Assembly (NCBI GenBank): GCA_037176705.1
Contig: CM073888.1
Location: 46,320,810-46,384,809 of the forward strand
Reading direction: 5' to 3'
DNA from: Molossus alvarezi
Taxonomy: Eukaryota > Chordata > Mammalia > Chiroptera > Molossidae
Length of the DNA stretch: 64,000 nt
Shown one piece after another: positions 1 through 11,029 of this stretch. The translations under genes and the position numbers were made by a program. The number at the start of each line of letters is the position of its first letter. Positions within the stretch are counted from its first letter, which is position 1. The notes under the pieces are model-generated. The model was given only the letters and a program-made list of their open reading frames with translations. It was not told the origin of the DNA and searched no databases.

Positions 1-381
1 CGAGTTGCTCACAGTCTAACAGGAGGAAACAGCTGGCTAAAGAAAAGATTAAACTTCAGTGTGAGAAGTACTTGAGCAGACATTTGTCCAAAAGGTCATA
101 GGAGCACATACAATATAGCCAGAGGCGGAGTGCGTCCAGCACCCAGGAGAGTGTCTGGGACAGAGTAACCACTCAGTAAACATTTCTGCAGTAAACCAGT
201 GGAACAGTGCATGAAAGGAAGTGACCTTTCAGCTGGATTTTGAAGGATGAGTAGGATTTTGGCAGGAAGTGAGGGGTGGAACAAACAGCAGGTGGAAAGG
301 CCTGGAGGTTCAGGCCTGAAAGCAGATGTCTTACTCATGAATAATAAATCCAAGTAGCCACAATGGTGGCGGGCATCAGCA

Positions 382-565
382 TTTTTTTAAATTGATATTT
401 GGAGAGAGAGACAAACAACATCCATCACCTTGATCAGTTGCCTCCCGCATGTGCCCCTGCCAAGGGAATCCACAACCTGGGTATGTGCCCTGACCGGGAA
501 TCAAACCCACCACCTTTTGGTATATGGGACCACGTTCCAACCAACTGAGCCATACCAACCAGGGC
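382..565 (-). mobile_element. tRNA-derived bat SINE (Ves-like)
   Basis: The reverse strand reads a tRNA-like head (box A near 545-565, box B near 500-515) followed by a GA/CT-rich stretch and an A-rich tail, which is the T run at 383-388 on the plus strand. It lacks the terminal hairpin seen in other copies. I did not find a clean target-site duplication, so it is probably an older insertion. Confidence 0.8.
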
Positions 566-1131
566 AGCATCAATGTTTTTAAAAAGCTTCCCAGGTGGGT
601 CATATGTAGCCAGTGTTGGGAACCACTGCAGGGCAGAGGCAATGGGGATGACGAGGAGACGGTACGTCTCAGAGATGAGATGAAATGGACCAAAAATAAT
701 GATCAAAATAGTGGCCTATTAGATAGAGCTGGGGAAATAGGGGAGAGGGAGGGAGGATCTAAGGTGAATCCTACTTGGCAGCTTAAGTTATAGGGACTTT
801 TTAAAACAAGTAGCCTGATTTCTCCATTTCTTCAAATTGCATTTTGCCCACTAATTCTATATAGACATCTCAAAATTCCTGGTAAGATGACTGGTCTAAT
901 AAAGAAATGAAACTATCTGCTGGTAAAACCATTCGACAAAGAGAATGCGGTTACTCTAGAGGAGGCCTAACTGAAGCCGGCGTCTTAGGGCCAGTGCGCC
1001 TAAGAGATGAGATGAAACGGCTCCATTTGTACATCCTCGTTTGACTGCACCCTAGGCCCACCTCCCCAAAGGCTCCATCCGTCTCCCCTCCTCTTCCCTC
1101 TGCAGCTCCACCAACGCACACTCCATCTTTT

Positions 1132-1179
1132 TAAAAATCCTCACCTGAGAATATGTTTTTTAAATTGATTTTAGAAGGA

Positions 1180-1210
<31 letters not shown>

Positions 1211-1327
1211 TCAGTGTGAGAGAAAAGCATCAATCAGTTGCCTCCTGTACGTGCCCTGACCCGGAATCAAACTGTAACCTTTGTGTATGGGTCAGCGCTC
1301 CAGCCGACGGAGCCACCTTGCCAGGGC
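1132..1327 (-). mobile_element. tRNA-derived bat SINE with 3' hairpin
   Basis: The head ends at the plus-strand gccagggct near 1319-1327. The body contains a (GA)n run at about 1184-1206, and the 3' end carries a hairpin at 1136-1151 whose stem survives through a wobble pair. An imperfect TSD beginning CACACTCC flanks it (about 1117 and 1329). Head and (GA)n body resemble copies without a hairpin, so the hairpin appears to be a module added to this body type. Confidence 0.8.
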
Positions 1328-2029
1328 TCACACTCCTTTTTGGGAGTTTTCTTTTCAGGAGTCTGGCTTCAGAATGAGATGTCAGTGCCTCTAGATCTCC
1401 TTCCCTCCTGCCCCAGAGACAATTGTTTCTTTGATTGCCCCTGACCCCTCCAGTATGGTTTTGCTGACCCTCCTTCGTGTCGTCACAGCGTCACAGCATT
1501 GTATCATAGTACTGACTTCTTCATCCGCCTCTCCCAATAGACTGGATGATTTTCTTTAAAGAGAGCTCATCTATCTTTGTATCCCAGTGCCTCATTACAG
1601 GGCCTAATCCATAATAGTTGCTCAATAAATATTTCTCAAGCAATGAAATGAATGACAAATGTGCCCTTTTTATGAATTTAGTTGCGAGTCTCCAGGAGTA
1701 AAAAGACAGGAGGTAACAAAGGTACCAACAGCTAGACTTTACAAAGTCCTACACACACTCATACAAACACATTACTCGAACATCTGCTTCTTCATCTCTT
1801 CTCTGACTCTCCTGCCTCTGTCTTAGTATTTTTTAAATTGATATTTAGAGGGAGAAGCAACATCCATCACAAACACACCCACACACACATTTATCAGAAA
1901 GATGAGATAATTTAATGAAGCTTGAGCTGCAGAGCATTTTAAAAAAGAAATGTGGTTTTGTAAAATTGGACATTAACATCAATAACCTTTCGTAGAGGGA
2001 CTGAAGCGGGCAAGTGTACTAAATGTACT

Positions 2030-2175
2030 AAAGTTAGATAGGTGCATCCAACACCTGGGGAGATTATAATTCTGATTCCGCACATCTGTGCGGGGACCTG
2101 AGATTCAGCATTTCTCACCAGCTCCCAGAGAAGCTGATGTTCCTCGTGCACAGACCACACTATGAGCCGCAAGAA
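2030..2175. mobile_element. MER5A-like hAT DNA-transposon fossil
   Basis: The segment has the word order of MER5A-type elements: a gattctgatt motif, a gagattcag motif and a ctgatg stretch close to a diverged end. It is old and short, and the exact boundaries are uncertain. This is a family call from memory, not an alignment. Confidence 0.4.
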
Positions 2176-3256
2176 TGCTAGCTTAGCACGAACACTAGCT
2201 TTGCACAAACACAAAAACTAACCCCTTTATTTTTCAGATTAAGAAAACTGTGACCTCAGGGAGATTAAGTGACAAAGTGACACAAAGTCACAAACAGTGA
2301 GTGTTACAAAAGGGCCTGAGACCCAGCCCACTTGGATCTCACGACAATGGTTTTTCAAAATATAAAGTCTCATAAAGATGTCTTTGAAAATGAGTTGTCA
2401 GCCTAGTTTATTGTTTCTGACTTCCTGGATTAACTTGGAAAATAGCTTCCAGAATTCTTGTTGGATTTCTCTCCCTTCATTCCTGAGGACAGAGAGCTCA
2501 GAAACTCTGCCCTGTCTAGCAGTTTGCAGATGAAAGAAACTTGCAGCTGATGGGACCTAGGAGCACACCTCATTTAACTCCTTTATTGTAGAAGTTAGGA
2601 ACCTGATATTTGGAGCCCTGCAATGACCTGAGGTGCATGAAGCCATTAGAATGGTACCAGGTACAGAGTAAGTGCTCAGTCCGATAATAATGAACTCATT
2701 AATATATTCAATAAACATTTATGTCAGGCACTGGGCTAGCTTCTGAAGCATCTTTGAAGTAAGGAGTTACAGTTTTATTTGCTTAGTAAGCCCACCTTTT
2801 CAAAATTAATGCAGAGGTAAACTTGAACCAACATGTCCAAATGACCCAAGTCATTAATGCCAAATTAGTGAAGTCACTTCTAACCAGAATACAGGGACCA
2901 GGAACTGAATTCTTTATGAGTTCAAGTGGGGAATTTGTAAATATCAGGGGATTTTCTTTGAAGACATAAAGTATTTTTGAATTTATGAAAAAGGTGAAAG
3001 AGTTCGAATATAAAATATGGTGACATGATACATTGCATGAAAAACTTTTCATTTAATAGCAGTGGTTCTAAATCTGTTTGGGGTGAATGGGTTTTTGAAA
3101 ATCTGATTAAATCTGAGAATCCTCTCCCCAGAAACATGTTCATTTGCATTTACACCCAAAAGTTCACCTAATTTCAGGGAGGCTGTGGGCTTAAGAATCC
3201 CAGAAATAGAGATACTTCCCTTAATTTTTTTTCTTGTTTTTCTGTTTGATATTTAG

Positions 3257-3321
3257 GAGAAACAAATGCAATGGAAGAAACAATGGAAGAGGTTTTTATC
3301 TGAGCTTGAAGTTTTACTGCT
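3257..3321 (+). CDS. IRAK3: IRAK3 coding exon (probably exon 6 of 12), kinase-fold N-lobe
   Basis: This 65-base exon is too short to stand out as an open frame. Read from 3257 it encodes EKQMQWKKQWKRFLSELEVL, then L and two bases of the next codon. It is bounded by a good acceptor (atttag) and donor (gtgagt). In human IRAK3, as I remember it, the near-identical peptide lies after the ATP-lysine strand and covers the alphaC helix, including the glutamate position of SELEVL. The last two bases (ct) combine with the first base (a) of the exon at 8337 to give leucine followed by FHHPN, so the splice phase matches exactly. IRAK3 is a cytoplasmic pseudokinase that limits signalling from MyD88-IRAK4 complexes. 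Upstream exons are outside the window. Confidence 0.93.
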
Positions 3322-4079
3322 GTGAGTATATTTGGCCTGGAATTTCTTGCTTTGTGCCTGGTTTTCATCTCTGCTCATCTTTCATTTTACACCACAGAGC
3401 TTGGCATGGTTGGCATTTAATAAATGAGGGTTGGAGAACACTAGGTAAATTTCTGACATCTGCTTTAGTATATTCCTTAGAATACATTTAAAAATAGGCC
3501 ATTTACATAATTCACTTGAACATATTTTAACAAGAAACCTGCCATGGGGAAGTGTGTTCAATCATGTGTGACTAACATGGCTGAGTGTGAAATAATTCTT
3601 AGAGCATTAGAATTGTATATATTTTACCATTTCCTCCTTCCTTAGAGACATTCCAGTCAAGAAACTGTTTCATCGGTATAACCCTCTTCAGGAAGAGAGT
3701 TTTAGACAAAGAAATCGAGTGCTTTTGATGTGCATATTATTTTCTGTGAATTCATTCATGAGCCTGCGGGTCCCTGGGGACAAACTAAAATGACTTCATT
3801 TTCATATATATTCATATCTGCAGCTGTGCCTTGAGCCTCATTGAAGGCCCATAACCCTATAGAGTTCACTCATCACCCTTCACAAATAGAAAATGTTCTT
3901 TTCAGATGTTTTCTAAACCAATACATAACTGGGGGCAGGGGTATAAATCCCTCTCCTTTAATACCCAGGACCAGAAATCCAAACGTTAGAGGCTAATTAT
4001 AATAACTTAGTATATGTCATTTAGTCAACAAAAAACTGAAACCAAAACTGCAGTAATAAGGTTTTTGCATTTAAGCCTT

Positions 4080-4484
4080 ATTTATTTACTTATGAGTAAG
4101 CAAATGTTCAAACATTTCAAAATTCCAAAAGTGCAAAAGGGTAAACCAAGAAAATAATATTATCATCCAACTGCCCAGCAATATAGCTATCAGTTTCTTG
4201 TGTATCTTCCAGAGATGGTTTATATGTAAGCATGTATGTATTTTGTTTTCTTATTTTTCTCTTCTCACACAAAACGTAGCATCAATACTTTGATCGCTTT
4301 GCTTATTTTAGTATTCCACTGTGTGCTGTACTGTAATTTAAACATTCTACTATTGATGGGTTTTTATTTTTTTTATTTTCTAATCTTTTATTATTAAAAA
4401 ATGATGCTGCAACAAGAAAACTAATACATATGTTTTTTCATATGTAAATGTTTAAATATATCTAAGATAAATTTACATAAATAA
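4080..4484 (-). mobile_element. L1M-like LINE fossil, left part
   Basis: The AT-rich text contains several phrases typical of the antisense strand of old L1 3' regions, for example a segment around 4310-4420 describing the mutated ORF2/3'UTR junction. It continues beyond the SINE at 4496-4855 as 4867-5560. Family assignment is by recall and boundaries are approximate. Confidence 0.45.
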
Positions 4485-4495
4485 AATTATAGGGT

Positions 4496-4855
4496 AGCAC
4501 TGGCCGATGTGGGTCAGTAGTTAGAGTGTTGATCTGCACATCCGTTGATCTCGGGTTCAATCCCCCAGTCAAGGGCACGTACCTGGGTTGCAGGTTTGAT
4601 CCCCAGCCACAATCAATGTCTCTCTCTCTGTCTCTCTCTCTCTCTCTCCTCTCCCTCCCTCCCTCCCTCCCTCCCTCCTTCTTCCCTCCCTCCCTCCTTT
4701 CTTCCCTCCCTCCCTCCTTTCTTCCCTCCCTCCCTCCCTCTCTTCCTCCCTCCCTCCCTCTCTTCCTCCCTCCCTCCCTTCCTCCCTCCCTCTTCTCTAA
4801 AGCTTAATGGAAGAAATATCTTCCGGTGAGGATCAACAGCAACAACAAAAAAAAC
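4496..4855 (+). mobile_element. tRNA-derived bat SINE with expanded CT/CTCC tail
   Basis: A tRNA-like head (box B ggttcaatcc near 4554-4563) is followed by a second ggtttgatcc block and then a very long pyrimidine tract (4615-4798). A wobble-paired 3' hairpin (4818-4833) and a CAACAACA/A-rich tail complete it. A perfect 11-bp TSD, AATTATAGGGT, occurs at 4485-4495 and 4856-4866. The insertion splits an older L1 fossil. Confidence 0.9.
4615..4798 (+). repeat. CT and CCTC/CTTC microsatellite
   Basis: About 30 bases of (TC)n pass into roughly 150 bases of imperfect CTCC units punctuated by ttcttcc and tttcttcc variants. It lies inside the SINE, where other copies have only 10-25 bases of CT repeat. 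The tract makes spurious proline/serine/leucine open frames on this strand and Glu/Gly/Arg frames on the other. Confidence 0.95.
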
Positions 4856-4866
4856 AATTATAGGGT

Positions 4867-5560
4867 CAAAATGGTGATATGTATGACGCATTACCAAATT
4901 GTCCTTCAGGAGCAGTTACACTGATTTACAGTTATACAAGTCATATGTAAGAGTGCCTGGTTCACTTGCATTTACACCCAAAATTTCATCTAATTTCTTA
5001 ACTTTTAATTTTTGCCAGTCTGCTGGGTAGAAATGGTTTCTCAGTGTAGTTTAAATTTCTTTTTCTATTATGAGTGAATCTTTATACATATTAAGGGATA
5101 TATTTCCTTCTCTATGAAAATATAATACCCTTTGCTCCCTTGCTTTATTAAGCCATTGGGTATTTTTCTTAATAGTTTGTAAGAGCGCTTTATATATTAG
5201 AGAAAATTAGCCCTGCTTTTATGTTATGAGACACTAGCAGTTTTTTTTACCAGATTGTCATTTGCCTTTGTTTATTCTAGTTTTGGCCATGTGGAAATGG
5301 TTTTCATGTAGTTGAATTTAATATTTTTCAACTATATTTTCTTTTATGGACTCTGGGTTTTATATCATAACTGAGAGGTTAAAAAGTAGTATTGCCATTT
5401 TTTCCAAGTACTTTTATGATCTTATTTTTTATATTTATGTATCTGATTTAGTTGGATTTATTCTGGTGAGGTATTTATATATTTATTTAGAGAGAATTGA
5501 CAACTCTATGATATTGAATATTCTTCATGTGCCATCATTATTATTTATATTGCTAATATT
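4867..5560 (-). mobile_element. L1M-like LINE fossil, right part
   Basis: This continues the fossil at 4080-4484. The stretch 4990-5290 follows the antisense pattern of an old L1 (caccaatctg-like, then a run corresponding to antisense ORF2 text). It is diverged beyond any open frame, and the boundaries are approximate. Confidence 0.45.
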
Positions 5561-5703
5561 TATTTACCAAGAAGTTTATATGTACATATTAATTATTTAA
5601 TCTTCTGAGGTAATCATAGGATTACCTATGTGGTAATCAACTTACCTATGAGGTAAGTATTGCTATTATCTCCATTTTATAGATGGGAAATTGAGGCAGA
5701 TTG

Positions 5704-5705
5704 TG

Positions 5706-5752
<47 letters not shown>
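5704..5752. repeat. (TA)n(TG)n(TA)n microsatellite
   Basis: A compound dinucleotide repeat of about 49 bases. It directly follows a MIR-like piece (about 5655-5703, minus strand, with the typical cattttatagatgggaaa phrase). Confidence 0.95.
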
Positions 5753-6284
5753 TTTTTTATTTATTTATTTATAAGATCTAACTTATTTCCTAAGTCAATC
5801 TCCCACTTCTCAGAGATTTACTTGGGAATAAGTCAGATGCAGCTTTCTCCTTTCAGAACATACTATCTGAGATGTTTAGAGTGGGATTAGTAGAGAAGTA
5901 CATAGTAGGCAATTTCAGTAAATTAAGTGATAATATGAGGAAGTACTGAACACTGAAAAAACAGGAAATAGCAACTGAGTGGTGGTGGAGGGTGAGGGGG
6001 TGCAGAGTAGGCTTCTTGGAAAAAGTAACAAAAAGATGTTACTGAGACCTGAGGATGAGAATTTTTTTTTTTTCTTAGTTTAATATTAAGGGACCTGCTT
6101 AATCCTGTTTCTTAAATAGAATTGTAAACTCCTTAGAATGTGGCTTCTGATTCTTTTTTTTTTTTCCTCCCCTTCTTCCTCAAGGGAAGAGAAGGAAGCT
6201 AACAATTTCTGAGGTTCTGGGACTTGGCTGAATGTTTAACCTTTAATTTAATTTGCATAACACTCTTGAGAAGTAGATGTTTTA

Positions 6285-6600
6285 CCTACTTCTGAAGATT
6301 GGCATATTTCTCACAGTTCTGGAGGCAGGGATGTCCAAGATCAAGGCAGATTTGATTCCTGTGAGGACTCTGTTCCTGACTGCCTTCTTGTTTTGTCCTC
6401 CCAGGTGGAGAGAGGGAGCAAACTCTCTGCTGTTTCTTCTCAGAAGGGCACTAATCCCATCATGTGAGCCCCACCCACATGACCTCATCTAACCTGAATT
6501 ATCTCCCAAAGGCCTCATCTTGAAACATGATCACATTGGGGGATAGGGTTTCAACATATGGATTGGTGGAGGGATTTGGGGGACACAAATCAGCTCATAG
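6285..6600 (-). mobile_element. MaLR (MLT1-type) solo LTR fossil
   Basis: The plus strand reads the reverse of the MaLR LTR pattern: ctcacagttctggaggc, then gtccaagatcaaggc, then actaatcccatcatg, then tttcaacatatg near the end. This is an old, non-coding LTR of the ERVL-MaLR group with no internal retroviral sequence attached. Edges are approximate. Confidence 0.7.
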
Positions 6601-6725
6601 AGATTCAATAACTTGCCCAAGTTTACATTTGATAGAAAGAAAACCAGAATTTCAAACCCAGGTCTGTCTCCTTCCCCACACCGTGATAGCTTGCCTCATG
6701 TTTTATCTGCAGTAGGCACTCAGAA
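6601..6725 (-). mobile_element. MIR fossil
   Basis: The order ataacttgcccaag, then aaaccagaatttcaaacccaggtctg, then a cysteine-rich-looking ctt block is the antisense MIR core. Highly diverged. Confidence 0.5.
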
Positions 6726-7185
6726 TATCTGTTGACTTGCTGACCTATATAATCTAAAGTCCCACCAACTTAAAACTTTTTAGTGGAAGGATGGGTGAGA
6801 TGGGTCTGTAGAATTAAAACCAGCAATCACTCTCTATGGCATTTCCATGCTTCTTACCTTAAGAACTTCTAAAGGAAACATTTTTCTGCTTGATCAGTAA
6901 TACTTAAAAATAAGCAAGTGGCCACTTCTGCTCTGTGAGCGAGCAGTGGCTGTGTCTATACAAGGTCTTCTGTCTACTGCTTTCCAAAAGATTTCTCTTT
7001 CATTAAACCACAGGAGAATCAGCCAGCTAGTGGCATAGATCAGCTGTATAAGTAACCAAATGCACCAACTCAGTTCCTTTTAGTCCAGTGCTTTTCCGTT
7101 TATAGGTAGGTGCAGGGATCTTGTGTCACAGTTTTTCACATATTTAACAATAAAAGTCTCTCTGTGTGTTTGTGTAAGTGTGATT

Positions 7186-7188
<3 letters not shown>

Positions 7189-7218
<30 letters not shown>
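7189..7218. repeat. (CA)n microsatellite
   Basis: An uninterrupted CA run of about 30 bases. A second, weaker ATAG/ATCT repeat follows at 7260-7320. Confidence 0.95.
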
Positions 7219-7219
<1 letters not shown>

Positions 7220-7577
7220 CCTTTCTTGAGGAAAGAGTAATAGAAGGACTCAAAAGGGAGATATAGATAGATAGATAATCTCCCTGTAGATAGATATCTA
7301 TATGTAAATATCTATATATGTGTGTGTTTTATAGCAAAGTTTTGCTATGGAAGAAACAAATAATAGGCCTTTATAAATAGAACCCTTTTTAGAAAAAAAT
7401 AGCTTTATTTATTTTAATATCCCAAACATGTCTACAACATAGCAGGTGTTCAATAAATAGTGAATTGAACTGAATTCATAGTATATGAGAATTTTACATG
7501 TTTTATGTTCATAGTTGTTACCTGCATTCCATTAGTTTTCACAGTGATGACACATGCATTCAAGAAATAGAGCTTTT

Positions 7578-7681
7578 GCCCTGGCTGATTTGGCTCAGCG
7601 GTTGGAGCATCGGCCTGCGGACCAGAGAGTCCTGGGTTCAGTTCCCGCTAGGGGCACGTACCAAAAAGAAAGAAAGAAAAA
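7578..7681 (+). mobile_element. tRNA-only short SINE
   Basis: An 85-base head (7578-7662) contains box A (tggctcagcgg) and box B (gggttcagttcc) and stops at ggggcacgtacc. An AAAGAAAG tail follows directly, without the second half, CT tract or hairpin of the full SINE. A 16-bp TSD with one mismatch flanks it (7562-7577 and 7682-7697, AAGAAATAGAGCTTTT against ...TGGAG...). The intact TSD shows that this length was inserted as such and is not a later deletion product. Confidence 0.92.
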
Positions 7682-8336
7682 AAGAAATGGAGCTTTTAAG
7701 GAAAGGAGCCTAAAAATGTATCTTACACTGACATAGCATTCCATGATATAAAAATCAGTGATACATGTTTCATCATCAAACTTAACTAGTCCCATGGACT
7801 GTAGATCCCCATACCAGCTGTGTGAAGACACTGGCTGTCTCTTTTACCTGACTGGTGCCTAATACAGTACCTGCCTAGTAGCTCTCAGAAATGGATGAAT
7901 GCGCACAAGTCTTCTGTACTCTTTTCTTTTGGTGACTTAACTTATATGTGTCTACCTAAAACAATGAAATAGATCATTTCAGTTGCATTATCTTTATTTA
8001 TTTAATAAATAAGTTATAGTGGGTTTTCTGCTGATAAAAATAAGTTAATATTGAATATTGTTGTCTATTTGTTATGAAGTTCCTAGTGTCCCAAATCTTA
8101 AGAACTCTTTACTCTCTTAAAATTTCTGTCTTGTATTTGGATATTTTATTTGTATTTGTGTGGTCACAATCAGTCAAAGAGTGGCTACTATTTGTTAGAA
8201 CACTTTTGATCAATTTGGAAAGCAAATCTGTGTCATGTGTCCAATGAAATTACTTCTCCTTTTGCCAAATTTATATTCTGCTTTAGACCTATTTCCTATC
8301 CCCTAATTGATGGATTTGAATATCATTTGTTTAAAG

Positions 8337-8451
8337 ATTTCATCATCCAAACATACTGGAGTTGACTGCATATTTCACAGAGAGTGAGAAGTTCTGCCTG
8401 GTTTATCCATACATGAGGAACGGATCACTTTTTGACAGATTACAGTGCGTA
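8337..8451 (+). CDS. IRAK3: IRAK3 coding exon (probably exon 7), hinge of pseudokinase
   Basis: This 115-base exon supplies the last base of a leucine codon and then FHHPNILELTAYFTESEKF, continuing to CLVYPYMRNGSLFDRLQCV. It closely matches human IRAK3 as I recall it. The tyrosine in LVYPYM is the gatekeeper-region tyrosine typical of IRAKs, followed by the hinge and the NGSLFDRL helix start. The acceptor is ttaaag and the donor gtaagt at 8452. Phase is one base in and zero out, agreeing with the exons on both sides. The open frame continues into the intron after 8451, and that part is not coding. Confidence 0.97.
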
Positions 8452-9219
8452 GTAAGTAATTTCCATTACTCTGCTTGCTACTCTGACTCCCTGAAGCCCC
8501 TTCGGCGAGAGCCCCGAGGCTCGTGTGGGTTCACAGGAGGGGACAGCCCACACCGGGTTTCCCAAGGAGACAAAGGACTTCTCCGTGAGTTAATTTCTTA
8601 CTTTCAGAGGCCTGCATAAATACCTGAGTTACTATGTTGTATAACATAGTGGCCAAAAGCTTGCCTGGGTCCTTATTCCCTATTGATTCGACATCTCAAT
8701 TGGGTTTACATCAATTACCCTTATTTCTCAGATAACTTTTATTTGTATAAGTGGACCTAGGTACCATTCAATACAAAGAATAGACATAAAAGTGATACAG
8801 ACTCCTTAAAGAGGAGGTTGAACAAATGCCATGGTTTTTCATAAGATGTTTTTGAAGTATAAGCTTAAAAATTGATTCACGTAAGTTATTTCAGTTAAGC
8901 TGAGAATAAAACCAGATTATTCTCAATTACCCACACTATTATGCCACAAAAAATTTAAAAATCTTATTTAATGAGCTTTTACACATAATTACCTTCCTAT
9001 CCATATGTTGATTAAGCTGATATGAACATTATTAGGCATGTCACTGGCTACAAAGGCCTAGAGCCAGTGCTGGGAGTAGAAAACCTTTCTTCAGTTATAG
9101 ACTTGTCCCCGCAAACCCACCACGCGCCACCCTCTGCTGCGCCACACTTCTGTGCGATGAATACGTGCGTGGTTTTCACTCAGAAAGTGCAACTGGAGCA
9201 ACTCCTGTCGTCTTTTCAG
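8452..9219 (+). other. IRAK3: IRAK3 intron between 8337 and 9220 exons
   Basis: A 768-base intron from gtaagt to tcttttcag. I see no repeat I can name in it. An open frame from 9022 runs through the acceptor into the next exon, but its upstream part is intronic. Confidence 0.9.
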
Positions 9220-9338
9220 GGTAACACAGCCCCGCTCTCGTGGCACATTCGGATCAGTGTACTCATAGGAACAGCCAAAGCCTTGCGGTACCTGCACAGC
9301 ACGGACTGCTGCTCAGTCACCTGCGGCAGCATATCAAG
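9220..9338 (+). CDS. IRAK3: IRAK3 coding exon (probably exon 8), degenerate catalytic loop
   Basis: The exon encodes GNTAPLSWHIRISVLIGTAK, continues through ALRYLHSTDCCSVTCGSIS and ends with two bases of a serine codon. The position of the HRD motif of active kinases is occupied by TCGS, so the catalytic aspartate is missing. This is the known hallmark of IRAK-M (human has ICGS, by memory) and identifies the gene as IRAK3 rather than IRAK1 or IRAK4. The acceptor is tcttttcag and the donor gtaagt at 9339. The two leftover bases (ag) join t at 23527 to restore the serine before ANILL. Confidence 0.97.
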
Positions 9339-9486
9339 GTAAGTCCTCCAGGGCTTTGGTTCCACCCCTTTGCCAATGCAGGTGGGTTCACTCTTCACAC
9401 TATTTCCTGTCTGTTGTCTCCCTGGAATGTATGTGTACATTAAAAATGCTCATCTAAGTATTTAAAATCTTAACATTTAAAAAAAA

Positions 9487-9659
9487 TTTTTTTAATTGAT
9501 TTTAGAGAGAGAGGAAGGGAGAGGGAGAGAGAAACATGCCTCCTGCATGTCCCCCACTGGGAATTTGGCCCACAACCTGGGCATGTGTCCTGCCTGGGAA
9601 TCGAACCGGCGACCTTTTGGTGCATGGGTTGATGCTCAACCAGTGAGCCACACCAGCCA
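9487..9659 (-). mobile_element. tRNA-derived bat SINE (Ves-like, no hairpin)
   Basis: Reverse-strand tRNA-like head (box B region ggaatcgaacc near 9598-9607), a central cccacaacctgggcatg block, a GA-rich stretch and a T/A-rich tail at 9481-9493. It resembles the copies at 32126-32325 and 37911-38140 more than the hairpin type. Confidence 0.85.
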
Positions 9660-10245
9660 CACTGAAGTCTTACCTTTTTTTATTAATGAAAACATATCTA
9701 CCAAAACTTAAAAAGCTACATGTATGTTACCAAAGGGAAAGTTTATATTATCTTTGGGATTTATTAATGAAGAATGTAGTATAGGCAGTTTTGTGTGTTT
9801 TATTAATTATACCTGATAGCAAACTGTGAACTGAGCCTGTATTAATCTCACTTAAGAAAAACGAAGTTAAAGGAAAGGTGAAGTGACTTACATGGGGATT
9901 CCTAGCCAGATAACAGCAGTAAATGGCAGTTAAAATTATTTGTCCTTGAGTCTCCCGTGTCTTGCTGATCCCACCAAGTCTGCTGCCTCGCAGCAGTGGG
10001 TCTTCCTCTGTGACAAGCCAAGCTGCAACTGTGTATTGATTTTTGAGACCTGAGAAAATTAGAAATAACATCGCCCATCTTTCTTCTTCTTTAGAAGACA
10101 TAAGAATCATTCAGAGAATAGCTAGCTTATAGCAAAACCTCCCTGGAAAATTTTTCCTATGTGCCCTTCACCTTGAACTTATGCAAAAGTAGCTAAAAAG
10201 GCCTCTGCTGAAGAGCAGGGAAGACTGAATTTAAAAGGCTGCTGC

Positions 10246-10442
10246 GCCCTGGCCAGTTTGGCTCAGTGGTTAGAGCGTCGGCCTGCGGCCCAGAGAGACC
10301 CGGGTTTGGTTTCTGTTAAGGGCACGTACCTCCGTTGCAGTTTGTCCTCGGCCCTGGTTGGGTTGTGCTGGTGGCAGCCACTTGATGTGTCCCTTTCACG
10401 TCAATGTTTCTCTCTCTCTCTCTAAAAAAAAAAAAAGTGAGC
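10246..10442 (+). mobile_element. tRNA-derived bat SINE (full body, hairpin absent)
   Basis: The head starts gccctggccagtttggctca, has box B gggtttggtttc, then a cggccctggttgggt block, a CT run and an A12 tail. A perfect 15-bp TSD, TTAAAAGGCTGCTGC, occurs at 10231-10245 and 10443-10457. The terminal hairpin is missing: the tail starts directly after the CT run. Confidence 0.95.
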
Positions 10443-11029
10443 TTAAAAGGCTGCTGCCTCTTCTGAACCATCTCCTAGTATCTTGCGAAAAGCTTTTAGT
10501 GTGCTTCTGAGTTGACAGAAGAGGGACTGATGGCTTGTTTTGTTTTGCTGGTGAAATGAACTCAATTTAGTTCTGGAAGAGTAGTGGGGTGGGAGGTGGG
10601 GGATCCGCCCGTAGATGTCTGTGCCTGTGCAACATGGTAATTCGTGAACTGCTAGTGGCCCCATAAATCAGCATAAAATTAGTGCACCCTCAGGGCAACT
10701 GGGTACCGGTAGGTAGACAGTGGAGGTCTCAGAGGTCACTGGGGTTGGTTTCTAAGGGCAGAGGTGGCCACTCCGAACCTCTCAACCAGCTCAGTCCAGC
10801 AGATGCTCAAATATGGTTTAACTGAGTAAGTAAGTAAATAAATAATAAATAACTAAATAATAAATAAATACATATCTAGAATTGTGCTGTACATATCCTT
10901 CCCTTGGTTTAAACTTATAATGAGCATGACTTTATTTTTAGTCCCAAGCAGTAATACATGAATTTAATTAATTTTCCTTTTGTGTGACTAAGTTGATCAA
11001 ATCCTCTCCTGAAAGCACAGCTTGATAGG

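Larger units (their letters stand above)
1..3256 (+). other. IRAK3: IRAK3 intron (3' part), upstream of the first in-window exon
   Basis: I find no coding exon here. The preceding IRAK3 exon, carrying the segment before the EKQMQ peptide, is not visible and should lie left of the window. The interval holds two bat SINEs on the minus strand, a possible SINE scrap near 1828-1872, and a MER5A-like fossil near 2030-2175. The remainder, about 2,180-3,256, is unique-looking AT-rich DNA. The intron ends with the acceptor atttag just before 3257. Confidence 0.75.
3322..8336 (+). other. IRAK3: IRAK3 intron between the 3257 and 8337 exons
   Basis: The 5 kb intron starts gtgagt and ends ttaaag. It contains a minus-strand L1M-like fossil split by a plus-strand SINE, a TA/TG microsatellite, a minus-strand MaLR LTR and a MIR-like scrap, a CA repeat, and a tRNA-only short SINE. 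I see no coding signal. About 3,330-4,080 and 6,730-7,560 are otherwise unannotated single-copy-looking DNA. Confidence 0.8.

Noticed and set aside
4526..4897. Proline/serine/leucine-rich and Glu/Gly/Arg-rich open frames
   Set aside because: They are translations of the CT/CTCC microsatellite inside a SINE.
6285..6600. A full endogenous retrovirus around the MaLR LTRs
   Set aside because: Each of the four MaLR segments stands alone. I found no gag, pol or env text between or beside them.
9022..9219. Coding sequence upstream of the 9220 IRAK3 exon in the same open frame
   Set aside because: A clear polypyrimidine tract and cag acceptor precede 9220, and the upstream residues have no IRAK3 resemblance. 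It is readthrough into the intron.
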